Assembly (NCBI GenBank): GCA_020465985.1 | Contig: JAANYP010004387.1 | Coordinates: 434,001 to 498,000 of the forward strand | DNA length: 64,000 nt | Source: Centrapalus pauciflorus | Taxonomy: Eukaryota; Streptophyta; Magnoliopsida; Asterales; Asteraceae | Direction: 5' to 3' | Part shown: positions 23,323 through 35,143 of the stretch, piece after piece | Position numbering within the stretch: position 1 is the stretch's first letter | Layout of the letters: each line of letters opens with the position of its first letter | Translations under genes and position numbers: made by a program | Notes under the pieces: generated by a model | Database searches by the model: none | What the model saw: only the letters and a program-made list of their open reading frames with translations | What the model was told of the DNA's origin: nothing

Positions 23323-24335
23323 AATAAATAAATTACAATTTTGTTATCCGTAAAAATATTAATTGCATTTCAATAAGTTGATCGTAAAAAAAAAAAAAAA
23401 AAAAAAAAACTAATTTTGTTATGATATGATCTCTCTTTCAAATTGACAAGACTAGTAATAAACATCAATATAAACAGTAAAGATAAAAACAATTAAGATA
23501 AAATAGAGACTTCAAACAAAGACAATTAGTCCTTCCCAGAAAAGAAGAATATTTGATCCAACAATATATATGTTGTCATTTAAGCATATGTTTTCTCAGA
23601 TTTGTTAGTAATATATTTATATAATATAATTAATTATGATAAATTATAAATATAAATATATAAATAGTATAAAAAGGTAAAAAATTGAAATCGGCACTCG
23701 TCATATTCTCCTTTAATTTGTCAGTTGTAATTTTCTTATTTATTGTAAGTTGTTATTTTCTAAATAGTTATGTCATTTACTAAAACTACTAATAATATCA
23801 AATCAAATCCAATTTGATCCAATCCATTAAAATCTAATTTAACAATTAAACTAAAATTTAAAAATTAACGTTACATGTTTATAAATATTCATTTTTTAAT
23901 ATAATAGTTGGAGGGTTTACGGTAGACGCGTGAATACATTTTAGGGAAAATTTCATATAGACCCCTCCAAAACTTCATAATATCATATATACCCAAGTTA
24001 CAATTTTAATATCGTATATATCTCTCATAAAAATCATAATATCATATATACCCAATTTTAATATTTAATATCGTATATATCTCTATTAAACATCATTAAT
24101 ATCGTATATACCCAAATTCATTAATTTAATTATTTTTAGAACATTTAAAACACATATTTTAATATTGATTATTAATTAATGACCATCATACATTTACTTA
24201 TTTCTTCTTTCAACTAAACCTTCAAAATATCATATATATCAAATTAAATTAAAAATATCACATCCCTTTAAATAATTTTATATAATTATTTTTGTAAACT
24301 TTACTATGCTAATGTGTTTTACTATAAATAATTTA
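23323..24335. other. AT-rich intergenic DNA with (A)n and short repeats
   Basis: No gene is seen. A poly-A run lies at about 23387-23410. From 23942, phrases such as AATATCATATATACCC and TAATATCGTATATATCTC recur at intervals of roughly 40-60 bp, giving a diverged tandem array up to about 24120. Confidence 0.4.
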
Positions 24336-26375
24336 TGTAACATCCCGTTTTTAGAATTATTGCGTGGATTTATTTTAGTGGATAATTAATATATTATTAT
24401 TGCGTGGGTCCAATGAGAACCCGAGTAGTGGGTTATACGTGTCGGGTTGTGAGTTACGTGTTTCCGAATAATTAATTTAGTGGATTAATTATATAATTGA
24501 GTTCGTGGATTAAATTGGGTTAAGTGGATATTAAATGTGAAAATTGAGTATCGGGTTCGGGTTAATGAGTTGGAACCCGCCGAAAATAGAGAAATCATAT
24601 ACGTGCGTTCTTTTCCTTTTGTTTCATTTGGGAACCTAAGTGTGAAGTGTGTGTATGTGTGTTCATGAATTTCCAGCAGAAAAGCTTCCAATTCCATGAG
24701 TTAATTGCTGAGTTTGAATCTTCATCTTCTCCAATTTCGTGTTCTTGAGTTCAAGGTAAAAGCTTTCGATTTGTAGCTTAAATTCGTGTATGTATATGGT
24801 GATAGTTGTGGAAATAGTTTTGAGCTAATATAGTGAAGTTATGTATGAGTTGGGGAGTGTTTATGGAGCTGAAATCGAATTTGGAGGATTTGGTACCTTC
24901 TGGCCTAATGAAGAATACGAACAGGAGGAGCTGAACTGCAGACGCCGAGCGCGGGCGAGATGGGGCGGCGCGACCGCGATCGCGGCGCGGCCGCGGTGCC
25001 TGGGCGCGGGCGTGATCGGAAGGGGGGGTTTTGAGCCGGTTTTGCAGGCCTTGGGGCTGTCGGGGCTGGGTTTCGGGGTTCCGTTGGGGCTGTTTTTTAG
25101 TCGGAGTTCTGTGGGGTTGCTTTTGGGTTCTTGGGATTATATCGAGGTTGTTTTCAAGCTCGGTTTTGTCTGGGCTTCGATCAGGATTATTATTGGGTTC
25201 GGTTATATTAAAGTGTTGAGTCCGGATTTGCTTTCCATTTATGTTGAGAATCTTGTTATCGGTTGGGATCATTTATGGGGTTTTGGAGTCGGGTTTAGTT
25301 TGGGATTTTCGAGTCGGGTTTTGATTGAGTCTTCGAGATTTGGTTGAGTCATTTATTGGATGGTGTTTCGGTTGGGTCTTCGGGACTCGATTGGGAATTA
25401 TTTGGGTCTCGATTGGTTTGAGTTATTGTAAGTTGAGTTTATGTGTTGGTTGGAACTGAGATTAACATTTCGAGATCCGTGTGCTACAGGAACGGGTCAG
25501 GGAGCCGAGCCAAGTCAGAGATTCTGAGATTAGTGGATCGACCAGGTGAGTACCCGAGTTCCTTTTCAAACCCGGGATCGTTTTACGAGTCATAGTTGTG
25601 TAGTTGTTGTTGTATGTGTATATTGTGCAATGTGTGTGAGACAGGGACGCGAGCCACAGGTATGATTCTATTCTTACATATGTGATATATGTGCACGAGA
25701 TGAGATCCAGTCTGGGGTCCGTGATGAGTTCCATACGGACGGTGATTCGCGATGGGTGATCGCGCGGGTTGACTGTCCCTCACAGTCCTTGGGGCGTGTA
25801 TACACGGCAGGGCCTGTAGCCGGTTCGCGCCCGTGCTACAGGGTTGTGGCTAACCACCGGTGTACACGGTCGTTAGCTGGGGAAGGGTCCCCCTTCAGTG
25901 ATTCTGTGCAGGGCTTGGGATCTCATGTATGTGTTCATACCTGTATTGTGATGATGATTGCCAGGGATCGAGCTAGAGTTTGCTTTGCGTGTATGTGCTA
26001 CGTGTATGTGCGTTACATGTATTCTGTGCAGAGTCTAACCCTCGAGTACTCACGAGCTTTCGAGCTTACGTATTCGAGTCTTCCATGTTCAGGGCATCAG
26101 TGACAGGATTAGTAGCCGTGCTTGATGAGCTGGGTTCGGGAATCACCTGGGCAGCTTGGTGTTAGTTTTGTGTAATAATCTGATCAGTGTTAATTATGTT
26201 AGCAGCCTTTGGGCTTATGAAATTAGCGGATTATATGTTGATAGTGTTTGTATAAAAGTTTTAAATTATCAGTGATTTTAGTTTATCCTGTGACGTGTGC
26301 ATAATAGAGTTATTGCGATATGCCACCTGTGTATTGAATTGACGTGGCATTTTCGGGTTAAGGGAGGGTGTTACA
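24336..26375 (+). mobile_element. 5' LTR of a gag-only Ty3-type retrotransposon (2040 bp)
   Basis: The LTR starts TGTAACATCCCG and ends GGGTGTTACA, so it has TG...CA termini. It is followed directly by a primer-binding site. It is nearly the same as the LTR at 28868-30865 apart from small indels, for example about 30 bp near 25080-25105 missing from the second copy. A very GC-rich island (GCGCGGGCGAGATGGGGCGG and following) lies at about 24940-25030. Open frames in the LTR are not conserved as proteins and are not called. Confidence 0.85.
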
Positions 26376-26378
26376 GCA

Positions 26379-26390
26379 TGGTATCAGAGC
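26379..26390 (+). other. tRNA-Met primer-binding site
   Basis: TGGTATCAGAGC, complementary to the 3' end of initiator tRNA-Met, begins three bases after the LTR. This is the standard minus-strand primer site of plant Ty3 and copia elements. Confidence 0.85.
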
Positions 26391-26560
26391 TTGTGGTTTG
26401 AAGTCTGAGTATCAATTAGTGGATGCTTAACTTAAACCTTGTTTCGATCCATGGGGGATCCATTGCGATTGATTTTAGTGGAATTAACTAACCTGGCTTA
26501 GTGTATAACGCTGGGTGGTCTATATACGATTCTCAATTGTTTCGGTTTGTGCAGATAGTT

Positions 26561-27907
26561 ATGGCAGATCAGGGCGAGGGATCCGGCGCGGGCAAGCCGG
26601 TAGATGACGAGTTCATTCGCAAGTCAGAGCTTCTGGGGGTATTGACAGAGTTTTACAGGCAACAGAGAGAGAGGGAGCGGGAACAAGATCAGGGGATGGG
26701 ATCACGTGCTGGGGGTGGTCAGGATACGGGTATGGGTGCCTCTTCATCTACGTCTCGGCGAGGGGGTTCGTTTAAGGATTTCATGACCGGGAATCCGCCA
26801 GAGTTTAGAGGCGGGGGTGAGCCAGGGACGGCTATGGCATGGGAGCGTGAGGTGGAGGCTGCCTTTAGAGTTGCGCACGTGGAGCCGAGAGATATGGTGG
26901 GATATGCGGCTTATCTGTTGAGGGGAGGGGCATTGCAGTGGTGGAAATCTATCGAGTCGGCTATGACATCTTCTGCAGCTTTTGCGATGACGTGGGATCA
27001 GTTTAGAGCTGTGTTCGAGCTGCAGTACATTCCTAGAGACGAGAGGCGGGAGATGGAGCGGCGATTCCTGCATCTGCAGCAGGGTGAGATGACAGTGCAG
27101 CAGTACGTAGACCAGTTTAATGAGTATTCGCAGTTTGCTACCCATCACATCGCCACCGAGCAGCGAAAGGCCGATGCGTTCATTGATGGACTGCGAGCCG
27201 ATATTAGAGAGTTCGTTGGGATGCATGAGACGCCTACATTCGCCAGAGCGTTAGAGATGGCCCGCATCAGGGAGCGGGAGATAGCCAAGCAGAGAGAGGA
27301 CCCATCCTTTCAGCGCAGGCGTGTGAGGACTCCCGAGCAGTCCTCGAGAGACCGGAGGTATTCCAGAGACGATTCCAGGGAGCGGCGTTCAGGTCAAAGT
27401 TCAAGAGACAGACGAGACAGAGATAGAGACAGAGATAGGGACAGGGAGCAGAGGTCAGGTGGTCCGGGGCGGAGCCAGAGATCGGATAGTCAGAGTCAGA
27501 GGCAGAGTTCGAGGTATACCGGGCAGAGTCAGAGCAGCGTAGGGCAGAGGCCTCGAGATGGGGGTGATAGGGGAGACAGTTCGGTTGGAGATCGGGAGTG
27601 CCCGAGATGCCACCGACGCCATAGTGGGCCGTGTGTGCCCAGGTGTTATCGATGCGGTCAGCGTGGGCATGCTGCCGCCACGTGTACTGTTCCAGAGCCA
27701 TTGTGTTTCCGTTGTGGGAGGCCGGGGCATAGAGTGCGGGATTGTCCAGAGCCGGGGCCGGCAGTGCAGGGTGCGAGTTCTAGTGGGGCCAGAGCAGAGC
27801 CGTCGTCATCCGGTCGTCATGATACTAGAGCACGGGGTCGGGTGTTCCAGGCGACCGCAGAGGAAGCTCGAAATGCTACTGATGTGATTCTGGGTATGTT
27901 TTTCTGA
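26561..27907 (+). CDS. gag: Retrotransposon Gag (Ty3-type) with zinc knuckles, no pol
   Basis: The open frame from ATG 26561 (MADQGEGSGAG) codes for 448 aa. The capsid part carries the retrotransposon gag signature (FRGGGEPGTAMAWEREVEAA, then WDQFRAVFELQYIP and VQQYVDQFNEYSQFA). A basic RDRD/RSRS-rich linker follows, then CCHC knuckles CYRCGQRGHAAATC and CFRCGRPGHRVRDC. After these, the reading stops at ATDVILGMFF, the point where the protease normally begins in elements of this group. No protease, reverse transcriptase, RNase H or integrase follows before the polypurine tract. Gag would form the particle, so mobility must depend on enzymes from another element. Confidence 0.9.
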   Translation: MADQGEGSGAGKPVDDEFIRKSELLGVLTEFYRQQREREREQDQGMGSRAGGGQDTGMGASSSTSRRGGSFKDFMTGNPPEFRGGGEPGTAMAWEREVEAAFRVAHVEPRDMVGYAAYLLRGGALQWWKSIESAMTSSAAFAMTWDQFRAVFELQYIPRDERREMERRFLHLQQGEMTVQQYVDQFNEYSQFATHHIATEQRKADAFIDGLRADIREFVGMHETPTFARALEMARIREREIAKQREDPSFQRRRVRTPEQSSRDRRYSRDDSRERRSGQSSRDRRDRDRDRDRDREQRSGGPGRSQRSDSQSQRQSSRYTGQSQSSVGQRPRDGGDRGDSSVGDRECPRCHRRHSGPCVPRCYRCGQRGHAAATCTVPEPLCFRCGRPGHRVRDCPEPGPAVQGASSSGARAEPSSSGRHDTRARGRVFQATAEEARNATDVILGMFF

Positions 27908-28853
27908 GCTTGCTTGAGTGTGTGTCAGTTGTGGGGCGGGCTATTGGGCTATGCCTGTGATAAGTGTATGTGTTCTGTTGCGTGTGATTGCCTTGTTGTG
28001 TTTGTGATTGAGGGATTCAGTGACAGAGGGGCGGTATTGTTTGTATGGGCTGATTGGGGTCGTTATGCTTGGGGTGTATATGTGGAGTCAATGTGCTAGA
28101 TTTGGGTTTATTGTGATCTGGGCTTTCGAGTTCAGAATTGTGCTATGTTAGTGGATTAATCTTGTGGAGCTATGTGAGCCGTGTGAGTATTATTGCGAAT
28201 TTTTGTGATGTGCTAGTGGATTGATCGATTCTGATAGTGGATTATCATATTGATAGTGGATTTAAATTCTTGTGTGTGCTATCCCTATTTATGGTATTGC
28301 GTTTTATGAGATGTGTTTATCTGTTATGGTGAAAAGAGTTGAGAGTTCTGTTGTGATAGTGGATTAATCTATTGAGAGTGGATTTAACCCCTTTGTGATT
28401 TTAACCATGTTTATGAGTTTGCGTTTAGTGATTCGATGGAGATGTCTATTGTGTTAGTGGATAACCTGTATAGAGCTATGTGAGTATGTGATGAGAAAGA
28501 GCGAAGACTGATGGATTGAGATCATACGTGGATTGAGTGGCTTACGAGGTGATGCCACGTGAAGATTCTGTGAATAGAGGATTTACCAGTTGCCGATATG
28601 TGAATTAGGGGATTTAACCGAGTTATTAGTGGATTGCCTAAATTGAGCTAAAGATTTGAGGGAATTGACTTACTTCGAGAGTTGAAATAAAGATGTGTAT
28701 CAGTGATGATTGTGTCATTCAGAGTTCAAATGCGAATTTGTCAAGAGTGTTGATAATTATATCGAGAGTTGTGAGTCAACATTTCGGGGATTTGACTTAG
28801 AGATGTGTATTTGCGAGTGGGCTTGCGATAGATTCCGGGGACGGAATCTTTTT
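27908..28853 (+). mobile_element. Non-coding internal region of the gag-only element
   Basis: About 950 bp separate the gag stop codon from the polypurine tract. No reading frame of meaningful length or with pol motifs was found. The phrase AGTGGATT recurs many times (28150-28620), giving a weakly repetitive texture. Confidence 0.6.
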
Positions 28854-28865
28854 AAGAGGGGAGGA
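28854..28865 (+). other. Polypurine tract
   Basis: AAGAGGGGAGGA lies immediately before the second LTR (TGTAACATCCCG at 28868), the expected plus-strand priming site. Confidence 0.8.
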
Positions 28866-28867
28866 TT

Positions 28868-30865
28868 TGTAACATCCCGTTTTTAGAATTATTGCGTGGA
28901 ATTATTTTAGTGGATAATTAATATATTATTATTGCATGGGTCCAATGAGAACCCGATTAGTGGATATATACGTGTCGGGTTGCGAGTTACGTGTCTCCAG
29001 GTTATAAATTAGTGGATTAATTATATAATTGAGTTCGTGGATTTAATTGGGTTAAGTGGATATTATTTGTGAAATTGGGGTATCGGGTTCGGGTTATGGG
29101 GTCGGAACCCGCCGAAAATAGAGAAAACATATATGTGCGTCCTCTTTTCCTTCCTTCTTCATTTAGAAACGTACGTATGTGTGAAATCAGCGTGTGAAGT
29201 GTGTGTACGTGTGTTCATGAATTTCCAGCAGAAAAGCTTCCAATTCCATGAGTTAATTACTTAGTTTGAATCTTCATCTTCTCCAATTTCGTGTTCTTGA
29301 GTTCAAGGTAAAACCTTTCGATTTGTAGCTTATTCGTGTATGTATATGGTGATAGTTGTGGAAATAGTTTTGAGCTAATATAGTGAAGTTATGTATGAGT
29401 TGGGGAGTGTTTATGGAGCTGAAATCGAATTTGGAGGATTTGGTACCTCCTGGCCTGATGAAGAAGACGAACAGGAGGAGCTGACCTGCAGACGCCGAGC
29501 GCGGGCGAGATGGGGCGGCGCGATCGCGGCGCGGCCGCGGTGCCTGGGCGCGGGCGTGATCGGAAGGGGGGGTTTTGAGCCGGTTTTGCAGGCCTTGGGG
29601 CTGTTGGGGCTGGGTTTCGGAGTTCTGTGGGGTTGCTTTTGGGTTCTTGAGATTATATCGAGGTTGTTTTCAAGCTCGGTTTTGTCTGGGCTTCGATCAG
29701 GATTATTATTGGGTTCGGTTATATTAAAGTGTTGAGTCCGGATTTGCTTTCCATTTATGTTGAGAATCTTGTTATCGGTTGGGATCATTTATGGGGTTTT
29801 GGAGTCGGGTTTAGTTTGGGATTTTCGAGTCGGGTTTTGATTGAGTCTTCGGGATTTGGTTGAGTCATTTATTGGGTGGTGTTTCGGTTGGATCTTCGGG
29901 ACTCGATTGGGAATTATTTGGGTCTCGATTGGTTTGAGTTATTGTAAGTTGAGTTTATGTGTTGGTTGGAACTGAGATTAACATTTCGAGATCCGTGTAT
30001 TACAGGAACGGGTCAGGGAGCCGAGCCAAGTCAGAGATTCTGAGATTAGTGGATCGATCAGGTGAGTACCCGAGTCTTTTCCAAACGAGCACTCCGTTTT
30101 CTGAGTTGTGTGGTGCTATTTGTGTATATTGTGCTATGCTGTGTATGAGACAGGGACGCGGGCTTCAGGTATGATTCTATTCTTACATATATAATATATG
30201 TGCATGAGATGAGATCCAGTCCGGGGTCCGTGATGAGTTCCATATGGACGGTGATTCGCGATGTGTGATCGCGCGGGTTGACTGTCCCTAACAGTCCTTG
30301 GGGCGTGTATACACGGCAGGGCCTGTAGCCGGTTCGCGCCCGTGCTACAGGGTGTGAGCTAACCACCGGTGCGCACGGTCGTTAGCTGGGGAAGGGTCCC
30401 CCCCTCAGTGATTCTGTGTGCAGGGCTTGGGATCTCATGTATGTGTTCATACCTGTATTGTGATGATGATTGCCAGGGACCGAGCTAGAGTTTGCTTTGC
30501 GTGTATGTGCTATGTGTATGTGTGTTACGTGTATTCTGTGCAGAGTCTAACCCTCGAGTACTCACGAGCTTTCGAGCTTACGTATTCGAGTCTTCCGTGT
30601 TCAGGGTTTCAGTGAAGGGTTCAGTAGCTGTGCTTGTAGATCTGGGAGCAGGGACTATCTGGAAGGCCTTGTGCTAGTTTCGTGTAGCAATCTGTACAGT
30701 TCAGCTTATGTGATTAGTGGATTATATGTTAACAGTGTTTATGTAAAGTTTTAAATTATCAGTGATTTTAGTTTATCCTGTGATGTGTGCATAATAGAGT
30801 TATTGCGATATGCCACCTGTGTATTGAATTGACGTGGCATTTTCGGGTTAAGGGAGGGTGTTACA
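28868..30865 (+). mobile_element. Second LTR of the gag-only element (1998 bp)
   Basis: It has the same TG...CA ends and body as the LTR at 24336-26375. It is followed not by flanking DNA but by another primer-binding site (30869-30880) and a second gag start. It therefore acts as the 3' LTR of the left unit and the 5' LTR of a truncated right unit. Confidence 0.85.
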
Positions 30866-31050
30866 GCATGGTATCAGAGCTTGTGGTTTGAAGTCTGAGT
30901 ATCAATTAGTGGATGCTTAACTTAAACCTTGTTTCGATCCATGGGGGATCCATTGCGATTGATTTTAGTGGAATTAACTAACCTGGCTTAGTGTATAACG
31001 CTGGGTGACCTATCTCTGGTTCTCAATTGTTTCGTTTTGTGCAGATAGTT

Positions 31051-31599
31051 ATGGCAGATCAGGGCGAGGGATCCGGCGCGGGTAAGCCGACAGGGGACGA
31101 GTTCGTTCGCAAGTCAGAGCTTCTGGGGGTACTGACAGAGTTTTACAGGCAGCAGAGAGAGCAAGAGCGGGAACAGAATCAGGGTATGGGACCACGTGCT
31201 GGGGGTGGTCAGGATACGGGCACGGGTGCTTCTTCATCTACGTCGCGGCGAGGGGGTTCGTTTAAGGATTTCATGACTGGGAATCCGCCAGAGTTTAGAG
31301 GTGGGGGTGAGCCAGGGATGGCTATGGCATGGGAGCGTGAGGTGGAGGCTGCTTTTCGAGTTGCGCACGTGGAGCCGAGGGATATGGTAGGGTATGCAGC
31401 TTATCTGTTGAGAGGAGGGGCATCTCAGTGGTGGAAATCTATTGAGTCAGCGATGACATCTTCTGCGGCCTATCCGATGACGTGGGATCAGTTTAGAGCC
31501 GTGTTCGAGCTGCAGTATATTCCCAGAGATGAGAGACGGGAGATGGAGCGTCGGTTCTTGCATCTGCAGCAGGGCGAGATGACTCTTATCAGATCTTAG
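31051..31599 (+). pseudogene. gag: Truncated second gag copy
   Basis: The frame starts MADQGEGSGAG like the first gag and is highly similar through LQQGEM. It breaks at about 31582, where the first copy continues into VQQYVDQF but here unrelated sequence gives a stop four codons later. Zinc knuckles, polypurine tract and a third LTR are lost. It is not functional as Gag beyond the N-terminal part of the capsid. Confidence 0.85.
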
Positions 31600-31657
31600 T
31601 ATCTTATCAGGACCATCTCTCATCAATCAGAAGTGGAATCAGACATCAGACAATTAA

Positions 31658-31658
<1 letters not shown>

Positions 31659-31722
<64 letters not shown>
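31659..31722. repeat. (TA)n microsatellite
   Basis: A run of TA dinucleotides with a single interruption, between the broken gag copy and the next transposon. Confidence 0.85.
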
Positions 31723-31754
31723 GGTATTATGATGTTTATGAGTGATATATATTA

Positions 31755-34700
31755 GGGGTTTTCGCGAAAATGAGCAGAAAGTACAAGACTTAAGCGATTT
31801 TGAGCACTTTTTATCAAATTTGCCAATTTGAGCAAAGGTTTGTCGTGAAATTTTAAAAAATGTCGTGAAATTTTAAAAGCATGTTGTGAAAATGTTTTAA
31901 AAATGTCGTGAAAATTTCTAAAAATGTCGTGAAATTCTAAAAAAATCGTGAAATTCATTATAAATATCGTGAAATTTAGTAAAATGTCGAGAAATTCGTT
32001 TATAACTGTTAACGTAGGCTAAACTGACAAGCGACTCGTCGAGTCAAACATGTTGACGCGTCGAGTCAAACCATTTCGGATCCAATCGAAGTTTCGGGCC
32101 AAGCTAATCCGAAGTTCTTATATCGACTCGCCGAGTCTATAGTGGTGAGTTGTCAAGTCGTCCAACAGATCTTTATTTGGTATTGTAAAAATTCTAATAT
32201 TGAAATTTTTTTTCAGAAACGAATTGTTTAATACATAATTAAGGATTACATTTATTTGATGTCTTTATCTCATTGTTTTTCAAGTGGTGGCAACACAACA
32301 GAAGAACCGAAAATGTTTGTATAAATATTCATGTATATATGTTGATTAAGCGATTTTCCATATCTATATATTATGAAAATATGTTTAATTGTCATTTGTC
32401 AGTTGGTGTTGATAACACACCATGAATATTTGTTTATCAAAAGTTAAAATAGATTATTAGTTTTTGTCTACTTTCAATCAAATTACAATTTATTATTAAT
32501 ACTTAAATAGGTATACATTGTCATGACACTCACACATTAATTATATGAAACCTTTAAAATTGTAATTTCTACTCGTACAAAGAAGACAATTATTATTATT
32601 GAATACATAGGAGGAAGCATCGTCACAAAATGTTTTAAACAATTGGAATTTGGTAAAATAATAAAAATCAATAAAGAAGTCATACAAAAATGAATCAAAT
32701 CCAGTCCCCACTCGTCTCGGTCTCTGTAAAACATAAACCAAAAATGAAATTAGAACAGAGAAAATTAACAAAAATAATGCAATTACAATAGAAGAAAGTA
32801 AGCAACAAAAGTACTAAAATAAAGTATTGAAAGTAACAATGCTGAAAAGTAAATTGTTTTATGGCACCAAACCTTTACAACCCAAAAGTAACAAACTAAA
32901 ACTACAAATTGTTTATTGAAAAGTTCAGAAATGGGATAATCTTCTTCCTCCTGCTATCACTGATCATCGTCTCCACTACCCTCATCCATTTGTTGTTGTC
33001 GAAACTGCTGCTGCTGGTACCTCTCATCCCAGGTCATATGGAAAGTATTGAAACGGTTCTAGAGGTGGTGGCTGATGTACTTATTGTTCTGGAGGGAAGT
33101 AGCTGAATATAACTGATGAATGCAGATGCTCCAGATATCGACCTGCCTCTCTCCACTGCTGATTATGCACATAACCATAGTGGTCGAAGTTCTCTACGTT
33201 ATGTCTTAGTAGTGTATTTTGTTCCGACAGTAGGTCATTGTTGGTAGAGATATCTGAATGCATTTGATTTAGCCCTGAATTCATCTGTTGCAGACCCACA
33301 TTTTATATTGTCATTATTGCTCATCCCTACCCAGATTTAGAGAGTCAAAGCGGCTATGTATACTTGCAAATTGTGCATCCCATGGGTATTGACTCGAATC
33401 ATGTTGTGGTGGAGGTGGTGGTTGTGGCCGCTGAATCGGCTCTTTGTGATGCTCTGGAAGTGGCTGACGGGCATCAGGAGACAATGTACAATAATAGGTA
33501 GATTTTCATAATCATGCAGATTGAGAAACTAAGCAAAACAATCTGCAAACAATGTGTTATAACATGCTGATCTAGTTATTGCTAGTCTGTCTCTCACCTT
33601 CTTCCCCACTTCTACTTTGCATCTGCAACTAAGGCCCGCATGATAGATACCCTATCAATAAAAAAAAACATACGTGATAGATATTATTCAAAATAGAAAT
33701 AACTTTATGCATTTTTACCATATATAGTAACATTATTTATTTTTTAACGTTGATAGTATTAATTTTTTTAATATTTTTTTTATCACTTATAACAAAAATT
33801 AAATAAGTTGTTACTATAAATGATAAAAAGAATACAAAGGCTAATGTTATTAAGGATACAATTTACAAAAGTTGATGTTATTCATATGAAAAATACAAAA
33901 GTTGATGTTATTAGTGATAAAAAATAAATAATGTTGTTATAAATGATAAAAAAAAAAAATTGTTATTATATTTAAAAATCAAATTTACATATTTCTAAAC
34001 AATTTCTAACAAATTTATAAAGCATGGTAAACAAGTTTACAAATATAATTGAGCCTAAGGTTTGAAAATAGGATATATGGGGCCGACTCGCCGAGTCGAC
34101 TATGCTGACTCAACGAGTCGCTTATTTTGGATGGCCGGAATTTTGGATGTCTAGGGTCTGAATTTCGGATGTGCTTGGCCTGAACTTCAGATGTCTTTGG
34201 CCCGAATTTCGGGTGCTTGGCCCGAACTTCGAATGTCCTTGAAGCGAATTATGTTTGGATATTGGTCCGACTCAACGAGTCGGTGTTGTCAACTCGACGA
34301 GTCGTATGTCAGTCTAACAGGCTACCCTTTTTTTTAACAATTTCTTACGGTGGATTCAAGACTTGGATGATGAATAAGCTATTTAACAAATAATTAATTA
34401 AACTTACACATTTCTAAACAATTTCTAACAAACTTGCACATTTCTAAATACTTTCTTACCCTATCTATATATTTAAAACATACATTTTACAGACATAAAT
34501 AATTTAATAAACAATTTTGAGATACTTAAGCATTATTAACAAAATGATAATCATTTTTAAATACATAGAGTTCAAAATTGTTACCTTGTTATCCATTATT
34601 TCTCAAAGAAACAAAATCAACGAAGTTAGATGGAGAGCAAAAAGCTTCTTTCTTTTTTCAACAGTAAATACACAAATTGAGGAAACAAATACAGAATGAT

Positions 34701-35143
34701 GTTCTTTTTTTTATTTGACAACACAATGTAATAGGAGTAAATTTCATGATTTGACAACACAGTGAATTAAATTTACATTTCACGACAAATTAAAGATTCT
34801 TTTACCTCAAAATCCGTACACCGTACCTATTTCACGACATGTTGAAGTTATTTTCACGGCAAATTTAGATTTTTTCACGACAAATTCTGTACTTCTCACG
34901 ACATTTTCTTATGACGTGTACCATCCGTACATTTTTCACGACAAAATCAGAAATTTTCACGACATTTTCTTACGATGGTACGCTTCACGACATTTTTAAA
35001 TATTTTCACGACATTCTTAAAAAATTTCACGACATTTTTAAATAATTTCACGACAAATGCTTGCTTATTTTGGTAAAGATCTCAAAAAAGTTCCTCAAAT
35101 TGGCTTAGCTTCCCAAAATTTTGCTCAAATTCGTAATTGCCTT
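31755..35143. mobile_element. MULE-like element with subterminal repeat arrays (3.4 kb)
   Basis: The ends are loosely inverted (TTTTCGCGAAAATGAGC and the complement of GCTCAAATTCGTAATTGCC). TATATATTA occurs exactly at 31746-31754 and 35144-35152, a possible 9-bp duplication in AT-rich flanks. The left end carries many tandem copies of ATGTCGTGAAATTTTAAAA (31835-32000). The right end carries the inverted form, TTTCACGACATTTTTAAA (34780-35060). Further in, both sides hold palindromic GACTCGNCGAGTC motifs (32030-32160 and 34083-34310). Internally the minus strand at 33081-33480 reads a proline-rich then coiled-coil-like segment (QRPQPPPPPQHDSSQ, MGLQQMNSGLNQMHSDI) that I cannot assign. Stops interrupt it. 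No transposase was recognised. Confidence 0.6.
33081..33480 (-). pseudogene. Unassigned protein remnant inside the MULE-like element
   Basis: The minus strand reads PLPEHHKEPIQRPQPPPPPQ and then SQYPWDAQFASIHSRFDSL, followed by tandem stops near 33305. After a frame change comes a heptad-like region, GLQQMNSGLNQMHSDIS, and a tail ending SYFPPEQ. The combination of a proline/glutamine-rich stretch and a short coiled coil resembles plant transposon-associated proteins, but the family is not clear. It may be the element's own decayed gene or a captured fragment. Confidence 0.35.

Noticed and set aside
24841..25347. Long open frame in the first LTR (and its counterpart at 29391-29735)
   Set aside because: It lies inside the LTR and includes the GC-rich island. 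It changes frame and length between the two LTR copies because of indels, and it shows no domain. GC bias explains the openness.
31835..32000. Spaced short repeats resembling a CRISPR array
   Set aside because: Plant nuclear context, variable spacing, no leader or cas genes, and a mirrored array at the other end of the same element show these are subterminal transposon repeats.
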